Assembly (NCBI RefSeq): GCF_018905915.1
Contig: NZ_CP064782.1
Coordinates: forward strand, 1,922,001 to 1,986,000
Length of the DNA stretch: 64,000 bases
Direction of reading: 5' to 3'
DNA from: Azospira inquinata
GTDB lineage: Bacteria; Pseudomonadota; Gammaproteobacteria; Burkholderiales; Rhodocyclaceae
Positions 54,796-64,000 of this stretch are shown here, one piece after another. A program made the position numbers and the translations under genes. The notes below the pieces were generated by a model that had not been told where the DNA came from, did not search any database, and was given only the letters and a program-made list of their open reading frames with translations. Numbering within the stretch: the first letter of the stretch is position 1; each line of letters begins with the position of its first letter.

Positions 54796-54872
54796 TGGGG
54801 AGTCGCCAAGTTGGTTAAGGCACCGGATTTTGATTCCGGCATGCGAAGGTTCGAATCCTTCCTCCCCAGCCA
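54796..54872 (+). tRNA. tRNA-Gln (anticodon UUG)
   Basis: The cloverleaf is complete: acceptor TGGGGAG/CTCCCCA, D-arm GCCAAGTTGGTTAAGGC, anticodon arm CCGGATTTTGATTCCGG with anticodon TTG, and T-arm GAAGGTTCGAATCCTTC. The 3' CCA is encoded. It lies just upstream of prs, as in many betaproteobacteria. Confidence 0.97.
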
Positions 54873-54939
54873 AAGAACTTTGCGATAAAAAACGGGCAGG
54901 AATTTCCTGCCCGTCTTGCTTTTCTAGGGGCGCCCCCAA

Positions 54940-55890
54940 ATGAGCTTCGATAGCTTGATGGTCTTTACCGGTAACGCCAATCCGAAGCTGGCGTCTCATG
55001 TTGTTGATCGTCTGGGCCTGCCCCTGGGGCGCGCCAAGGTGGGCCGCTTCTCCGACGGGGAAGTGAGCGTGGAAATTGAGGAACATGTGCGGGGCCACGA
55101 CGTCTTCGTGCTCCAATCCACCTGCGCTCCCACCAACGACAATCTGATGGAAATTCTGGTGCTGGTGGATGCCCTGAAACGCGCCTCCGCCCGCCGCATC
55201 ACCGCTGCCATCCCCTATTTCGGTTACGCCCGTCAGGACCGCCGCTCCCGTTCCGCCCGGGTGCCCATCGCCGCCAAGCTGGTGGCCGATCTGCTCACCG
55301 CCGCCGGGGTCAGCCGGGTCATGACCATGGACCTGCACGCGGAACAAATCCAAGGTTTCTTCGACATTCCGGTGGATAACATCTACGGTCTGCCGATCAT
55401 GCTTGAGGATATCCGCAAGCACAGCTACGACAATCTGATGGTGGTTTCCCCCGACCACGGCGGTGTGGTCCGGGCCCGTTCCCTGGCCAAGCGCATGGAA
55501 TGTGATCTGGCCATCATCGACAAGCGCCGTCCCAAGGCCAATGTGGCCGAAGTGGCCAACATCATCGGCGACGTGCGGGATCGCACCTGCCTGATCATGG
55601 ACGACATCGTGGATACGGCCGGCACCCTGTGCAAGGCTGCCACGGCCCTGAAGGAAAAGGGCGCCAAGCGGGTGCTGGCCTACTGTACCCACCCGGTGCT
55701 GTCCGGCCCCGCCGTGGAACGGGTGAATAGCTCTGATCTGGATGAACTGGTGGTCACCGACACCATTCCCCTGCGGGATGAGGCCGCCAATTGCTCCCGT
55801 ATCCGCCAGCTTTCCGTGGCGGACCTGCTGGCGGAAACCATTCGCCGCATCAGCAACGAAGACTCCGTGTCTTCCCTGTTCATCGAATAA
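54940..55890 (+). CDS. prs: ribose-phosphate pyrophosphokinase
   Basis: Prs makes PRPP from ribose 5-phosphate and ATP for nucleotide, His and Trp synthesis. At 316 aa it is standard. [57 protein letters not shown] and the PRPP-binding [17 protein letters not shown] are all present. It follows tRNA-Gln and precedes rplY by 54 bases, the conserved order. Confidence 0.97.
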   Translation: MSFDSLMVFTGNANPKLASHVVDRLGLPLGRAKVGRFSDGEVSVEIEEHVRGHDVFVLQSTCAPTNDNLMEILVLVDALKRASARRITAAIPYFGYARQDRRSRSARVPIAAKLVADLLTAAGVSRVMTMDLHAEQIQGFFDIPVDNIYGLPIMLEDIRKHSYDNLMVVSPDHGGVVRARSLAKRMECDLAIIDKRRPKANVAEVANIIGDVRDRTCLIMDDIVDTAGTLCKAATALKEKGAKRVLAYCTHPVLSGPAVERVNSSDLDELVVTDTIPLRDEAANCSRIRQLSVADLLAETIRRISNEDSVSSLFIE

Positions 55891-55944
55891 GTTTTTTTCA
55901 ACCCCTTGCCTGGTCGCGGGCAAGGTCAATTACCTGGAGTCTTT

Positions 55945-56589
55945 ATGACCATCGACATCAAAGCTGAAAAGCGTACGGAACAGGGTACCGGAGCGAGCCG
56001 CCGCCTGCGCCGTGCCAAGAAGGTCCCTGCCATTGTTTACGGCGCCGGCCTGGCCCCGGAAACCGTGCAACTGGACCACAACGACATCTACCTGAACCTG
56101 CGCAAGGAAGCCTTCCACTCTTCCATCCTGAATCTGATCGTGGATGGTCAAAAGCAAATGGTTCTGCTGCGGGATTCCCAAGTCCACCCCTACAAGGCCA
56201 TCGTCCTGCACGTGGATTTCCAACGGGTCGATCCCAAGCAAAAGCTGCACATCAAGGTGCCCCTGCACTTTGTTAATGCGGAAATCGCTCCGGGGGTGAA
56301 GGAATCCGGTGGCATCGTTTCCCACACCATGACCGATCTGGAAATCGCCTGTCTGCCCGCCGATCTGCCCGAATTCGTGGAAGTGGATCTGAAGGATCTG
56401 CACGCCGGTCACTCCCTGCACGTCAGCGATCTGAAGCTGCCCAAGGGCGTCAGCGCCGGTCTGCACGGCGAAGACCCGGTGGTGGCCACCATCCTGTCCG
56501 TGCGTGCCACGGCTGAAGACGAAGCGGCCGACGCTGCTGCTGCCGCTCCTGCGGCTGAAGGCGCCGCTCCCGCTGCTCCCGCGGCCTGA
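55945..56589 (+). CDS. rplY: 50S ribosomal protein L25/general stress protein Ctc
   Basis: L25 of the long Ctc form (214 aa), which binds 5S rRNA. The N-terminal L25 domain has [32 protein letters not shown] and [13 protein letters not shown]. The C-terminal TL5-like beta domain carries [18 protein letters not shown] and [20 protein letters not shown]. An Ala/Pro-rich tail ends the protein. ATG 55945 is preceded by TGGAG. It lies between prs and pth. Confidence 0.95.
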   Translation: MTIDIKAEKRTEQGTGASRRLRRAKKVPAIVYGAGLAPETVQLDHNDIYLNLRKEAFHSSILNLIVDGQKQMVLLRDSQVHPYKAIVLHVDFQRVDPKQKLHIKVPLHFVNAEIAPGVKESGGIVSHTMTDLEIACLPADLPEFVEVDLKDLHAGHSLHVSDLKLPKGVSAGLHGEDPVVATILSVRATAEDEAADAAAAAPAAEGAAPAAPAA

Positions 56590-56664
56590 GTTTCGTCCGC
56601 CCATAGAACCGCCGCCTGGCACTCCGGTGCCCGCGGCGGTTTGTTTTTGTAGGAAGCCCGTTCA

Positions 56665-57252
56665 ATGGCAACTGCCTGTCCTCCCCGTCTTATCGTCGGT
56701 TTGGGCAACCCCGGTCCCAATTATGCGGATACCCGGCATAACGCCGGATTCTGGCTGGTGGACCGACTGGCCGACCAACTCCATGTTTCCCTGGCCCCCC
56801 AAAAATCCTTCTTCGGCCTGGTGGCCAAGGCGGGAGAGCGCTGGCTTCTGGAGCCCGGGACCTATATGAACAAGTCGGGCCAGGCCGTGGGGGCTTTGGC
56901 CCGGTTTTATAAAATCGCCCCGGAAGAAATTCTGGTGGTCCACGATGAGCTGGACCTGCCCCCGGGGGGTATCCGCCTGAAACAGGGCGGTGGCAACGGG
57001 GGGCATAACGGCTTGAAGGACATCCAGGCCGCCCTGGGCAGCCCCAATTTTTGGCGCCTGCGCCTGGGGACGGGCCATCCCCGTTCCCTGGGCCTGAATC
57101 AGGAAGTGGTGGATTTTGTTTTGCACCGCCCCCGGGCTGAGGAGCAGGCAGAAATCGACCGGGCCCTGGACCGCTGTCTCCTAGCCTGGCCCCTCCTGGC
57201 CGCCGGGGATTTTGCCGCGGCCCAGCAGCAGTTGCACGGCAAGGCAGTCTAG
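56665..57252 (+). CDS. pth: peptidyl-tRNA hydrolase
   Basis: Pth cleaves peptidyl-tRNAs released from stalled ribosomes. At 195 aa it is normal length. [20 protein letters not shown] with the catalytic His, [30 protein letters not shown] and [15 protein letters not shown] are all present. It follows rplY by 75 bases and precedes ychF by 129. Confidence 0.97.
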   Translation: MATACPPRLIVGLGNPGPNYADTRHNAGFWLVDRLADQLHVSLAPQKSFFGLVAKAGERWLLEPGTYMNKSGQAVGALARFYKIAPEEILVVHDELDLPPGGIRLKQGGGNGGHNGLKDIQAALGSPNFWRLRLGTGHPRSLGLNQEVVDFVLHRPRAEEQAEIDRALDRCLLAWPLLAAGDFAAAQQQLHGKAV

Positions 57253-57381
57253 GTCCGGCTCCGGCTACAATAGCGCTTACCCAGAAGGGCCCGCCGCCCT
57301 TCTCCCTTTGTCAGTCATCCCGTTCGGGGCCCTCCGGACGGCAGGGGATTCCTCCGGGAATCCCGTCAGCGAGGAATTTTC

Positions 57382-58473
57382 ATGAGCCTGAAATGCGGCA
57401 TCGTCGGCCTGCCCAACGTGGGCAAATCCACCCTGTTCAACGCCCTGACCAAAGCGGGCATTGCGGCGGAAAACTATCCCTTCTGCACCATTGAGCCCAA
57501 TGTGGGCATCGTGGAAGTGCCCGATCCCCGGCTGGCGGGGCTATCTGCCATCGTTAAGCCCCAGAAAATTCAGCCCGCCATTGTGGAATTCGTGGATATC
57601 GCCGGGCTGGTAGCTGGCGCCTCCAAGGGGGAAGGCCTGGGCAACCAGTTCCTGGCCAACATCCGGGAAACGGACGCCATCGTCAATGTGGTGCGCTGCT
57701 TTGACGATGCCAACGTGGTCCACGTTTCCGGCCGGGTGGACCCCATCGCGGACATTGAAACCATTGTCACCGAACTGGCCCTGGCGGACCTGGCAGTGGT
57801 GGAACGGGTTCTCAACCGGGATAGCAAAAAGGCCAAGGCCGGGGACAAGGAAGCCCAGAAGCTGGTGCCCGTCCTGGAAAGGCTCCTGCCCCACCTGAAC
57901 GAAGGCAAGCCTGCCCGTACCCTGGGCCTGAGCAAGGACGAAGTGGCCCTGCTCAAGCCCCTCTGCCTGCTGACCATTAAGCCCGCCATGTACGTGGGCA
58001 ACGTGTTGGAAGACGGCTTCGAGAACAATCCCCACTTGGACCGGCTGCGGGCTTTTGCCGCTGCCGAAAACGCCCCCGTGGTGGCCGTTTGCGCCAAGAT
58101 CGAAGCGGAGCTGGCGGATCTGGAAGATGAGGACAAGGCGGCTTTTCTGGCCGATCTGGGGCTGGAAGAGCCGGGGCTGAACCGGGTGATCCGGGCTGGC
58201 TACGACCTCCTGGGCCTGCAAACCTATTTCACCGCCGGGGTGAAGGAAGTCCGGGCTTGGACCATCCACAAGGGCGACACCGCGCCCCAGGCCGCCGGGG
58301 TGATCCACACCGACTTCGAAAAAGGCTTCATTCGCGCCCAAACCATTGCCTTTGCCGACTTCATCGCCTGTGGCGGGGAACAGGGAGCCAAGGAAGCGGG
58401 CAAAATGCGGGCCGAAGGCAAGGATTACGTGGTGCAGGACGGGGACGTGATGAACTTCCTGTTCAACGTTTAA
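57382..58473 (+). CDS. ychF: redox-regulated ATPase YchF
   Basis: An Obg-family P-loop protein that prefers ATP and interacts with the ribosome. At 363 aa it is full length. P-loop [19 protein letters not shown], the switch [18 protein letters not shown] and a G4 motif replaced by NVLED (NVxE) instead of NKxD, which explains ATP use. A C-terminal TGS domain starts around residue 280 ([20 protein letters not shown]). It ends the tRNA-Gln-prs-rplY-pth group, and a terminator lies 116 bases downstream. Confidence 0.96.
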   Translation: MSLKCGIVGLPNVGKSTLFNALTKAGIAAENYPFCTIEPNVGIVEVPDPRLAGLSAIVKPQKIQPAIVEFVDIAGLVAGASKGEGLGNQFLANIRETDAIVNVVRCFDDANVVHVSGRVDPIADIETIVTELALADLAVVERVLNRDSKKAKAGDKEAQKLVPVLERLLPHLNEGKPARTLGLSKDEVALLKPLCLLTIKPAMYVGNVLEDGFENNPHLDRLRAFAAAENAPVVAVCAKIEAELADLEDEDKAAFLADLGLEEPGLNRVIRAGYDLLGLQTYFTAGVKEVRAWTIHKGDTAPQAAGVIHTDFEKGFIRAQTIAFADFIACGGEQGAKEAGKMRAEGKDYVVQDGDVMNFLFNV

Positions 58474-58835
58474 GTAGAAAGCTCTGTTCTTACGTCGTTC
58501 GTGAATCTTTAACGTCTAATTAGCGAGGTATGGGCTCCGGCCTGGGATAAGCTCTTCCCCCGTTTTTTCGACTCCTCTCCTGACCGGGAAACCCCGTTGT
58601 AGCGTTGGCTACGGCGGGGTTTTTCTTTTTGGGGAGTGGAAGCGGCGGACTGGCGTGGTGCTGCGTTTTTCCCGCTAGCGTTTGCTTTGCCGTTCCTGAG
58701 TAAAGCGGTGGGATAACGCCAGGGCTTTTCCACCGGCTGTCGGGAAAGCGGTTTGTGAAAGGGCATGGACATTCCAGAACCGGAGGGGGGCCTATCCTTG
58801 GGGGGGCGCGGCTCGGGAAGGGAATGGCCCGGTCC
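58474..58835. other. gene-free interval between ychF and the diguanylate cyclase
   Basis: The 362 bases contain a terminator at 58590-58627 and no open frame with a convincing start, codon pattern or family resemblance. The remainder, including the segment 58640-58835, shows no tRNA, repeat or promoter that I can support. Confidence 0.6.
58590..58627 (+). terminator. intrinsic terminator after ychF
   Basis: The stem ACCCCGTTGTAGC-gttg-GCTACGGCGGGGT is followed by TTTTTCTTTTT. Two GU wobbles occur mid-stem. It lies 116 bases after ychF on the plus strand. Confidence 0.9.
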
Positions 58836-60770
58836 TTAGTGGCTGTTTTGATTTTCTTCCGGGGCTCCCTCCGGTCCCTCGGAATCCCCGTCTTCGTGAA
58901 AGGCCCGGGTCTGCTGGCCGCCCCGTTGTTTGCTGGCGTACATGGCGAAATCGGCCCGGTTCAGGAGGGTTTCGCTGTTTTCTCCGTGGTCCGGGTAGAG
59001 GCTGATGCCGATACTGGCGCCCACCTGGTATTGGTGCTGGTCGTGGAGCACGGGCATGTCGGTGATCTGGAGTATTTTTTCCGCCACGATTTCCGCTTCC
59101 CCTAACTCCCGGATTTCCGGCAGGAGAATGACGAATTCGTCCCCTCCCAGGCGAGCCACCGTGTCCATGCCCCGCACCGCATTGCGCAGGCGCTGGGCCA
59201 GGGTTTCCAGGACCCGGTCTCCGGCAGCGTGGCCGTAGCGGTCATTCACCTGTTTGAACCGATCCAGGTCCAAGAGCAGCAGGGCTACCTTGTGTTCCTT
59301 GCGGCGAGCGGTGAAGATGGCCTGATCCAGCCGGTCCGCCAGCAGGCGCCGGTTGGGCAGGCCGGTGAGGGTGTCGTGGTAGGCCTGGTGCCGGTATTTG
59401 GCCTCGGTCTGGACCCGGGTGGTGATGTCGGAGACGGTGCCGTGGTAGCCCTGGAAATGCCCATCCCCGTCCAAAACCGGGTTGCCGCTGGAACATAGCC
59501 AGCGGAAGCTGCCATCCATGCCCTTCATCTGGTAGATAAAATTCCGGAACGGCTCGTGGCGCTCCAGGCGCTGGCGATGCTTGTCCCAGGCCGCTTCCGC
59601 AATGCCCCGCAGGCCCCGGATTTCCCAGTCCGCCTTGCCCAGGAAGCGGGGGGTGCCCAGGTGGTCCAGCAAGTCCTGAGCCCCTTCCAGGGTGGTGTAG
59701 CGGAACTGGCCATCCTGTTCCCAATAGAGGTCGGAGGAGAGGGCGATCAGATCCCGCAGGCGCTGCTGGGAGCGGGCCAGTTCCTCCTGATTGCGGCGCC
59801 GCTCCGTAACGTCCGAGACCACCCAGACCGTGCCCAGTTCCGGGGCTTCCGGAGCTACCAGGCGGCCCGATACTTCGGCCCAGAAGCGGCTACCGTCCTT
59901 GCGTTTGAGCTCCATTTCCCCATGGAAGGGGCGGCGTTCCGTGCCTATGGCGGTCCGGGCGGCTTCGTCCAGTTGGTGCCAGTCTTCCGTTTCCGGTAGC
60001 CATTCCCAGGGGGGCATTCCCTTCAGCTCCCCCGGCTCATAACCCAGCATCTGGGCAAAGCGGGGGTTACTTTTTACCGTGTGATGGGGGGCCGGGCGCA
60101 GAAGGAGAATGCCTTCCCCGGCGGACTCAAAAATCACCCGCTGCTGGCGCAGTAAATCCTGGGTCAGCCGATGGTGGGCGAAGGCTTGCAGGAGCCGGTG
60201 GTGCTGGCGGGTGAAGGCCCAGGCCAGGAGGGCGCCGAGGACGGCACTGCCCACCAGAATGAGCCAGGCCCCCGCCGAATACAGGAGGGCGATGCGCAGG
60301 GCCAGGGGCAGGAACAGGGCGGCCATGAAGGCCGTGTAGGCGGGGGCGCAGCCGAATAGGGGAAAGGCGTTGATCAGGGCAAGGCAGCTGGCGATGCCCA
60401 GGGCCAGGAGCATCTGGGTCGGTGGGGTCAGGCCCAGGGGCAGCCAAGCCAGGGCGGACCAGGCCAGTCCCTGAAAGCCCAGGCTCAGGGCGGAGATAGC
60501 CTGCCAGCTTCCATGGGCTTCTCCCGAGCAGCGTAGGCGAAAACGGAGGGACAACAGGGCATGGACGCTGACACTCAGCCCGGCGCTCACCAGGGGCCAG
60601 AGCCAGGCCCGGGACTGGCCTTCCAGGGCCAGGGCGAAGGCCGTGGCTACCCCCAGGAACAGCATCAGGATCAGGGAGATGGGCATGCCGCTGTAGAGCA
60701 GGCTGAGTCCGTCTTCCCGGGCTTGCTGGAGCCGGGGATGGGTGGGGGGGCGATGGCGGGCTGGGTGCAT
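58836..60770 (-). CDS. membrane PAS-GGDEF diguanylate cyclase
   Basis: A 644-aa protein with six predicted N-terminal membrane helices (residues about 25-190), then two PAS/PAC modules (LRPAPHHTVKSNPRFAQML and GHFQGYHGTVSDITTRVQTE among them) and a C-terminal GGDEF domain with an intact motif (542-546). An RGMD inhibition site lies five residues before it, implying product feedback. There is no EAL. Start at ATG 60770; the longer frame extends across the divergent gluQRS region. It is divergent from gluQRS with an 80-base gap. Confidence 0.9.
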   Translation of the reverse strand: MHPARHRPPTHPRLQQAREDGLSLLYSGMPISLILMLFLGVATAFALALEGQSRAWLWPLVSAGLSVSVHALLSLRFRLRCSGEAHGSWQAISALSLGFQGLAWSALAWLPLGLTPPTQMLLALGIASCLALINAFPLFGCAPAYTAFMAALFLPLALRIALLYSAGAWLILVGSAVLGALLAWAFTRQHHRLLQAFAHHRLTQDLLRQQRVIFESAGEGILLLRPAPHHTVKSNPRFAQMLGYEPGELKGMPPWEWLPETEDWHQLDEAARTAIGTERRPFHGEMELKRKDGSRFWAEVSGRLVAPEAPELGTVWVVSDVTERRRNQEELARSQQRLRDLIALSSDLYWEQDGQFRYTTLEGAQDLLDHLGTPRFLGKADWEIRGLRGIAEAAWDKHRQRLERHEPFRNFIYQMKGMDGSFRWLCSSGNPVLDGDGHFQGYHGTVSDITTRVQTEAKYRHQAYHDTLTGLPNRRLLADRLDQAIFTARRKEHKVALLLLDLDRFKQVNDRYGHAAGDRVLETLAQRLRNAVRGMDTVARLGGDEFVILLPEIRELGEAEIVAEKILQITDMPVLHDQHQYQVGASIGISLYPDHGENSETLLNRADFAMYASKQRGGQQTRAFHEDGDSEGPEGAPEENQNSH

Positions 60771-60850
60771 GGGCGGGGTGGGCAGGGTAAACTGGAAACT
60801 GTCTCCGATCCTCTTCCTCCCGGTCCGTTCCCTTGTCCAGTCTTGCCCTG

Positions 60851-61774
60851 ATGCCCCCGTCTCCGCCGGTGACCTATCGGGGGCGTTTTGCCCCGACGCC
60901 CAGCGGACCTTTGCATTTCGGGTCCCTGGTGGCGGCACTGGGCAGTTATCTGGAGGCGCGCAGCCGGGGAGGGGAATGGCTGCTGCGGATGGAGGATGTG
61001 GATGGGCCCCGGACGGTGCCCGGGGCGGCGGCGGATATCCTCCGGACCCTGGAGGCCTTTGGCTTCCAGTGGGACGGCCCCGTACTCTACCAGAGTCAGC
61101 GCCTAGATGCCTATGGCGTGGCCCTGGAACGCCTGGTGGCGGCGGGGCTGGCCTATCCCTGCGGCTGTTCCCGCAAGGAGGTTCAGGCGGCCGGAGGCGG
61201 TCTTTCCGTGGATGGGGCGCCCCGCTACGATGGCCGTTGCCGCCGGGGCCTGGCCCCGGGACGTCGGCCCCGGGCCTGGCGTTTGGCGGTGCCGGACCGC
61301 TATTACGGCATTCAGGATGGTCTTCTAGGGGATTTGGGCCATGACCTGGGCCTGGCCGTGGGGGATTTTGTCCTGCGCCGGGCCGATGGCCAGTACGCCT
61401 ACCAGCTGGCGGTGGTGGTGGATGACGCCTTTCAGGGCATCAACCGGGTGGTGCGGGGCGCGGATCTGGTGGATTCCACTCCCCGCCAGCTTTACCTCCA
61501 GGATTGCCTGGGTTATCCCCGGCCCGCCTATGTGCATTTGCCTGTGGTGACCAATGCCCGGGGGGAAAAGCTCTCCAAGCAAACCCGGGCCCGGGGCCTG
61601 GATCGGGAGCGGCCTCTGCCCACCCTGTGGCAGGCCTGGGCTTTTCTGGGGCAGGAAGCGCCCCGGGAGGAGGGGGGGAGTCTGGCGGATTTCTGGGCCT
61701 GGAGTCTGGCCCACTGGGACCTGGCCCGGGTGCCCGCCGTGCGTGGCCGTTACTGGCCAGATGGGATGGCTTGA
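60851..61774 (+). CDS. gluQ: glutamyl-Q tRNA(Asp) synthetase
   Basis: GluQRS attaches glutamate to queuosine in tRNA-Asp. The 307-aa protein lacks the C-terminal anticodon-binding domain of full GluRS. Motifs: RFAPTPSGPLHFGSLVAALG (HIGH-like HFGS), zinc ligands in CGCSRKEVQ and YDGRC, and ARGEKLSKQ (KMSKS-like). I start at ATG 60851; a TTG 18 bases upstream would add six residues. It stands alone between two divergent or convergent genes. Confidence 0.93.
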   Translation: MPPSPPVTYRGRFAPTPSGPLHFGSLVAALGSYLEARSRGGEWLLRMEDVDGPRTVPGAAADILRTLEAFGFQWDGPVLYQSQRLDAYGVALERLVAAGLAYPCGCSRKEVQAAGGGLSVDGAPRYDGRCRRGLAPGRRPRAWRLAVPDRYYGIQDGLLGDLGHDLGLAVGDFVLRRADGQYAYQLAVVVDDAFQGINRVVRGADLVDSTPRQLYLQDCLGYPRPAYVHLPVVTNARGEKLSKQTRARGLDRERPLPTLWQAWAFLGQEAPREEGGSLADFWAWSLAHWDLARVPAVRGRYWPDGMA

Positions 61775-61819
61775 AGCGGGAGAAGTTGGGCCGAGGCGGG
61801 AAAATAGGGGGAAAAACGC

Positions 61820-62986
61820 CTATTGGCGGAATTCCCGGCCCCCGTAGCCGGCCAGGCCGATGGCCAGCCGCACCAGGGCATAGCAGGACCAGCGCAGCAG
61901 ACGGGAATAGAGGGGCAGGCGCTTCCAGCGTTGGGCCGGCAGTTCCCGGGCCCCTTCCGCCATGGCCTGATGCAGGCTGTCCTTTAATTCCTTGGCGAAC
62001 TGCTGATCCCGAACCAGTACATTGGCCTCCCGGGCCAGGAGCAGGCTGAAGGGGTCGATGTTGCTGGAGCCCACCGTGGCCCACTGGCCGTCTACCACCG
62101 CCACCTTGGCGTGGAGAAAGCTGCGCTGGTAAAGGAAAATACGCACCCCGGCTCCCAGGAAGAAGCCGTAGAGGGCCTGGGAGGCGTAGTGGAGCAGCCG
62201 GTATTCCACCCGGCCCTGTAATAGCACGGTGACCTTGACCCCCCGGCCCACGGCGGCCGCCAGGGCATGGCGGAAGCGGGCCCCGGGGAGGAAGTAGGCG
62301 TTGGCCAGCAGCACTTCCTCCCGGGCGCTGTTGATGGCCTCCAGATAGGCGTTCTCAATTTCCCCCCGGTGGCGGATGTTGTCCCGGGTGACGAAGGCGG
62401 CCCACTGGTGACCAGCCGGGTAAGTCTGGGCGATGAGCCGGGAGGTGTTGTGGTAGCGGTGGCGGAAATTGGCCCACACCACCATTTCCCAAAGCCGCCC
62501 CACGGTCCGGTGGATGGGGGCCAGGAGCGGCCCTTCCACCTGAATGGCGTAGTCGTAGCGGGGCGGCACCTGGTGGGGGGTGTTCATGTCATCGATGATG
62601 TTGATGCCACCCACGAAGGCGATACGGGCATCCACCACGGCGATCTTCCGATGCATCCGTCGCAGCCGGTGGCGGCGCAGGCGCCAGGGGGCTAGTTCCG
62701 GGCGGAAGATGAGTACCTGGACCCCGGCGGCCAGCAACTGGGGCATCAGGGTTTGGGGAAAGCTCCGGGCGCCAAAGCCGTCCACCAGCAGACGCACGGT
62801 AATGCCCCGGCGGGCCGCTTCCCCCAGGGCGGCAGCGATGTGGCGGCCGGTGGCGTCATTTTCGAAAATGTAGGTTTCCAGGTGGATTTCTTTCTCCGCT
62901 TCCCGAATGGCCTGGAGCAGGGCGGGAAAATATTCCCCGCCGCTGTTGAGGAGGCGCAGCCGGTTGCCGGGGAGGAATTCCGCCAT
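61820..62986 (-). CDS. clsB: cardiolipin synthase B
   Basis: A 388-aa phospholipase D-fold enzyme that makes cardiolipin. Two HKD motifs are visible: MHRKIAVVDARIAFVGG near residue 130 and LHAKVAVVDGQWATVGSSN near residue 300, the second with the GSxN that follows. No N-terminal membrane helices are present, matching ClsB rather than ClsA. The upstream neighbour, 5 bases away, is an EEP-family gene like ybhP, as in E. coli ybhP-clsB. Both are on the minus strand. Confidence 0.93.
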   Translation of the reverse strand: MAEFLPGNRLRLLNSGGEYFPALLQAIREAEKEIHLETYIFENDATGRHIAAALGEAARRGITVRLLVDGFGARSFPQTLMPQLLAAGVQVLIFRPELAPWRLRRHRLRRMHRKIAVVDARIAFVGGINIIDDMNTPHQVPPRYDYAIQVEGPLLAPIHRTVGRLWEMVVWANFRHRYHNTSRLIAQTYPAGHQWAAFVTRDNIRHRGEIENAYLEAINSAREEVLLANAYFLPGARFRHALAAAVGRGVKVTVLLQGRVEYRLLHYASQALYGFFLGAGVRIFLYQRSFLHAKVAVVDGQWATVGSSNIDPFSLLLAREANVLVRDQQFAKELKDSLHQAMAEGARELPAQRWKRLPLYSRLLRWSCYALVRLAIGLAGYGGREFRQ

Positions 62987-62991
62987 GGGGC

Positions 62992-63762
62992 TCAGGGGGC
63001 CAGGGTAAGACGGGCGGAGAGGGCGGCGTGGTCCGAGAGCTGGGACCAGGGCTCGCCGAAATGGACTTCCGCCCGATGCACGTGGAAGCCCCGCACATAG
63101 ATCCGGTCTAAGCGCAGCAGGGGCAGGGTTGAGGGAAAACTGCGCACCGGCTGGCCGGCGGCGCCGCCGAACACTTCCGTGAGATGGAGCCGTTCCGCTA
63201 GCAGGTCGTCCGCCTTGTTGCGCCAGTCGTTAAAGTCCCCGGCGATGATCAGGGGAGATTCGGGGGGCACCAAGCCTTCCACCCGGTCTGCCAGGGACTC
63301 CATCTGCTTGCGTCGGCTGCGCCCGAACAGGGACAGATGGACGCAGATGCAATGCAGGGGCACTTCCCAGCCCGCCACCTGGATAATGGCGTGGAGCAGA
63401 CCTCGGCGTTCGAACTGGTGCTGGGAAACGTCTTGGTTTTCCGAGGACAGAATGGGGTAGCGGGAGAGGATGGCGTTACCGTGGTGGCCGCCGTGATAGA
63501 CCATGTTGCGGCCATAGGCCGTGGCTTGCCAGACATCTTCCGCCAGGAATTTGTGCTGGGGTTCCTCCGGCCAGTCCTCCAGTTTTTTTGCGTGGCCCCG
63601 GTGCAGGCCCTGGACCTCCTGGAGAAAGACCACGTCCGGAGCCAGCTCCCGCAGACAGTCCCGCAGCTCATGGACCATCACCCGGCGGTTGAACTGGGTG
63701 AAGCCCTTGTGGATGTTGTAGGTGGCGACGTGGAGTTGGGGGAGCTTGCGGGGGGTAGTCAT
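62992..63762 (-). CDS. endonuclease/exonuclease/phosphatase family protein, YbhP-like
   Basis: A 256-aa EEP-fold protein. Active-site elements are LHVATYNIHKGFT, DVVFLQEVQGLH, LIIAGDFNDWRN and the C-terminal SDHAALSARL. These groups include phosphodiesterases acting on lipids or nucleic acids; the target is unknown. It lies 5 bases before clsB and is probably cotranscribed, which suggests a membrane-lipid role. It has no signal peptide. Confidence 0.9.
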   Translation of the reverse strand: MTTPRKLPQLHVATYNIHKGFTQFNRRVMVHELRDCLRELAPDVVFLQEVQGLHRGHAKKLEDWPEEPQHKFLAEDVWQATAYGRNMVYHGGHHGNAILSRYPILSSENQDVSQHQFERRGLLHAIIQVAGWEVPLHCICVHLSLFGRSRRKQMESLADRVEGLVPPESPLIIAGDFNDWRNKADDLLAERLHLTEVFGGAAGQPVRSFPSTLPLLRLDRIYVRGFHVHRAEVHFGEPWSQLSDHAALSARLTLAP

Positions 63763-63819
63763 GGCAAAGAGTATAAGCCAAGGCCCGGCGCCGGGCTCCG
63801 GGGGCGTCCGGTCAAGCCC

Positions 63820-64000
63820 TCAGGGCCGGGCGGGGGCCTTTTCCAGAAAGGCGGCGAAGGCTTCCGCCGCCAGGGGCTTGGCGTAGAGGTAGCCCTGGGC
63901 CTGCTGACAGCCGTAGTCCCGCAGCAATTGGGGCAGGCGCTGGTCTTCCACCCCTTCCGCAATGGTTTCCAGGCCCAGGCTCTGGGCCATCTGAATAATG
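63820..64000 (-). CDS. C-terminal end of an EAL-domain phosphodiesterase (cut by the window edge)
   Basis: The last 60 codons of a minus-strand gene that continues past the right end. The visible part reads IIQMAQSLGLETIAEGVE, then QLLRDYGCQQAQGYLYAKPL, ending AAFLEKAPARP. This is the C-terminal part of an EAL domain, with the second-shell Glu in AEGVE. The catalytic EAL motif and any sensor or GGDEF domain lie outside the window. Confidence 0.9.
   Translation of the reverse strand, partial: IIQMAQSLGLETIAEGVEDQRLPQLLRDYGCQQAQGYLYAKPLAAEAFAAFLEKAPARP

Overview
The window is GC-rich chromosomal DNA packed with short-spaced operons. Gene content and order point to a betaproteobacterium, most likely Rhodocyclales close to Azospira/Dechlorosoma. 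The supporting blocks are nadD-rsfS-rlmH-maf, accB-accC-prmA, ftsY/ftsE-ftsX divergent from an M16 peptidase pair, and lolB-ispE-tRNA-Gln-prs-rplY-pth-ychF. The genus is an inference from layout and protein style; no rRNA is present. I see no phage, insertion sequence, integron or CRISPR array.

Layout. 0-6.2 kb, minus strand: nadD, rsfS, rlmH and maf, two paralogous membrane proteins, thrB, a DUF2782 protein and a LOG-family protein. 6.2-9.9 kb: polA and apaH. 10.0-13.2 kb, minus strand: an ornithine-lipid pair (olsB, olsA), a glycine-zipper lipoprotein and a PfkB-family kinase. 13.2-13.7 kb: no credible protein gene, but a promoter, five nested hairpins and an intrinsic terminator on the minus strand, which together look like an undescribed structured RNA. 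13.7-24.5 kb: a MarR regulator, an OmpA-like lipoprotein, a glycosyltransferase, dgkA, a zinc-ribbon protein, prmA-accC-accB, aroQ, a TlpA-like thioredoxin, mpl and phaM.

24.6-40.8 kb is the signalling region. It has two histidine kinase/LuxR response regulator pairs, then a plus-strand chemosensory operon: MCP, CheY, STAS, CheA, MCP, CheW and a GGDEF-EAL protein. The operon has no cheR, cheB or cheZ. Its CheA carries two 24-residue motifs matching the pattern of MshEN cyclic-di-GMP-binding domains, and its first receptor ends with a CheZ-like phosphatase motif. With the GGDEF-EAL gene at the end of the operon, this suggests a chemosensory array that both senses and changes c-di-GMP.

40.8-64 kb is mostly housekeeping: ftsE-ftsX, ftsY, M16 peptidases, rsmD-coaD-ferredoxin, a bacterial dynamin-like GTPase, mutM, TPR-lolB-ispE, a STAS protein, tRNA-Gln(UUG)-prs-rplY-pth-ychF, a membrane diguanylate cyclase, gluQRS, clsB with an EEP-family partner, and the C-terminal end of an EAL protein cut by the window edge.

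The first 145 bases hold no gene I can support; rng often follows maf, but its start is not visible here. All domain and family calls come from reading motifs by eye, without database searches.
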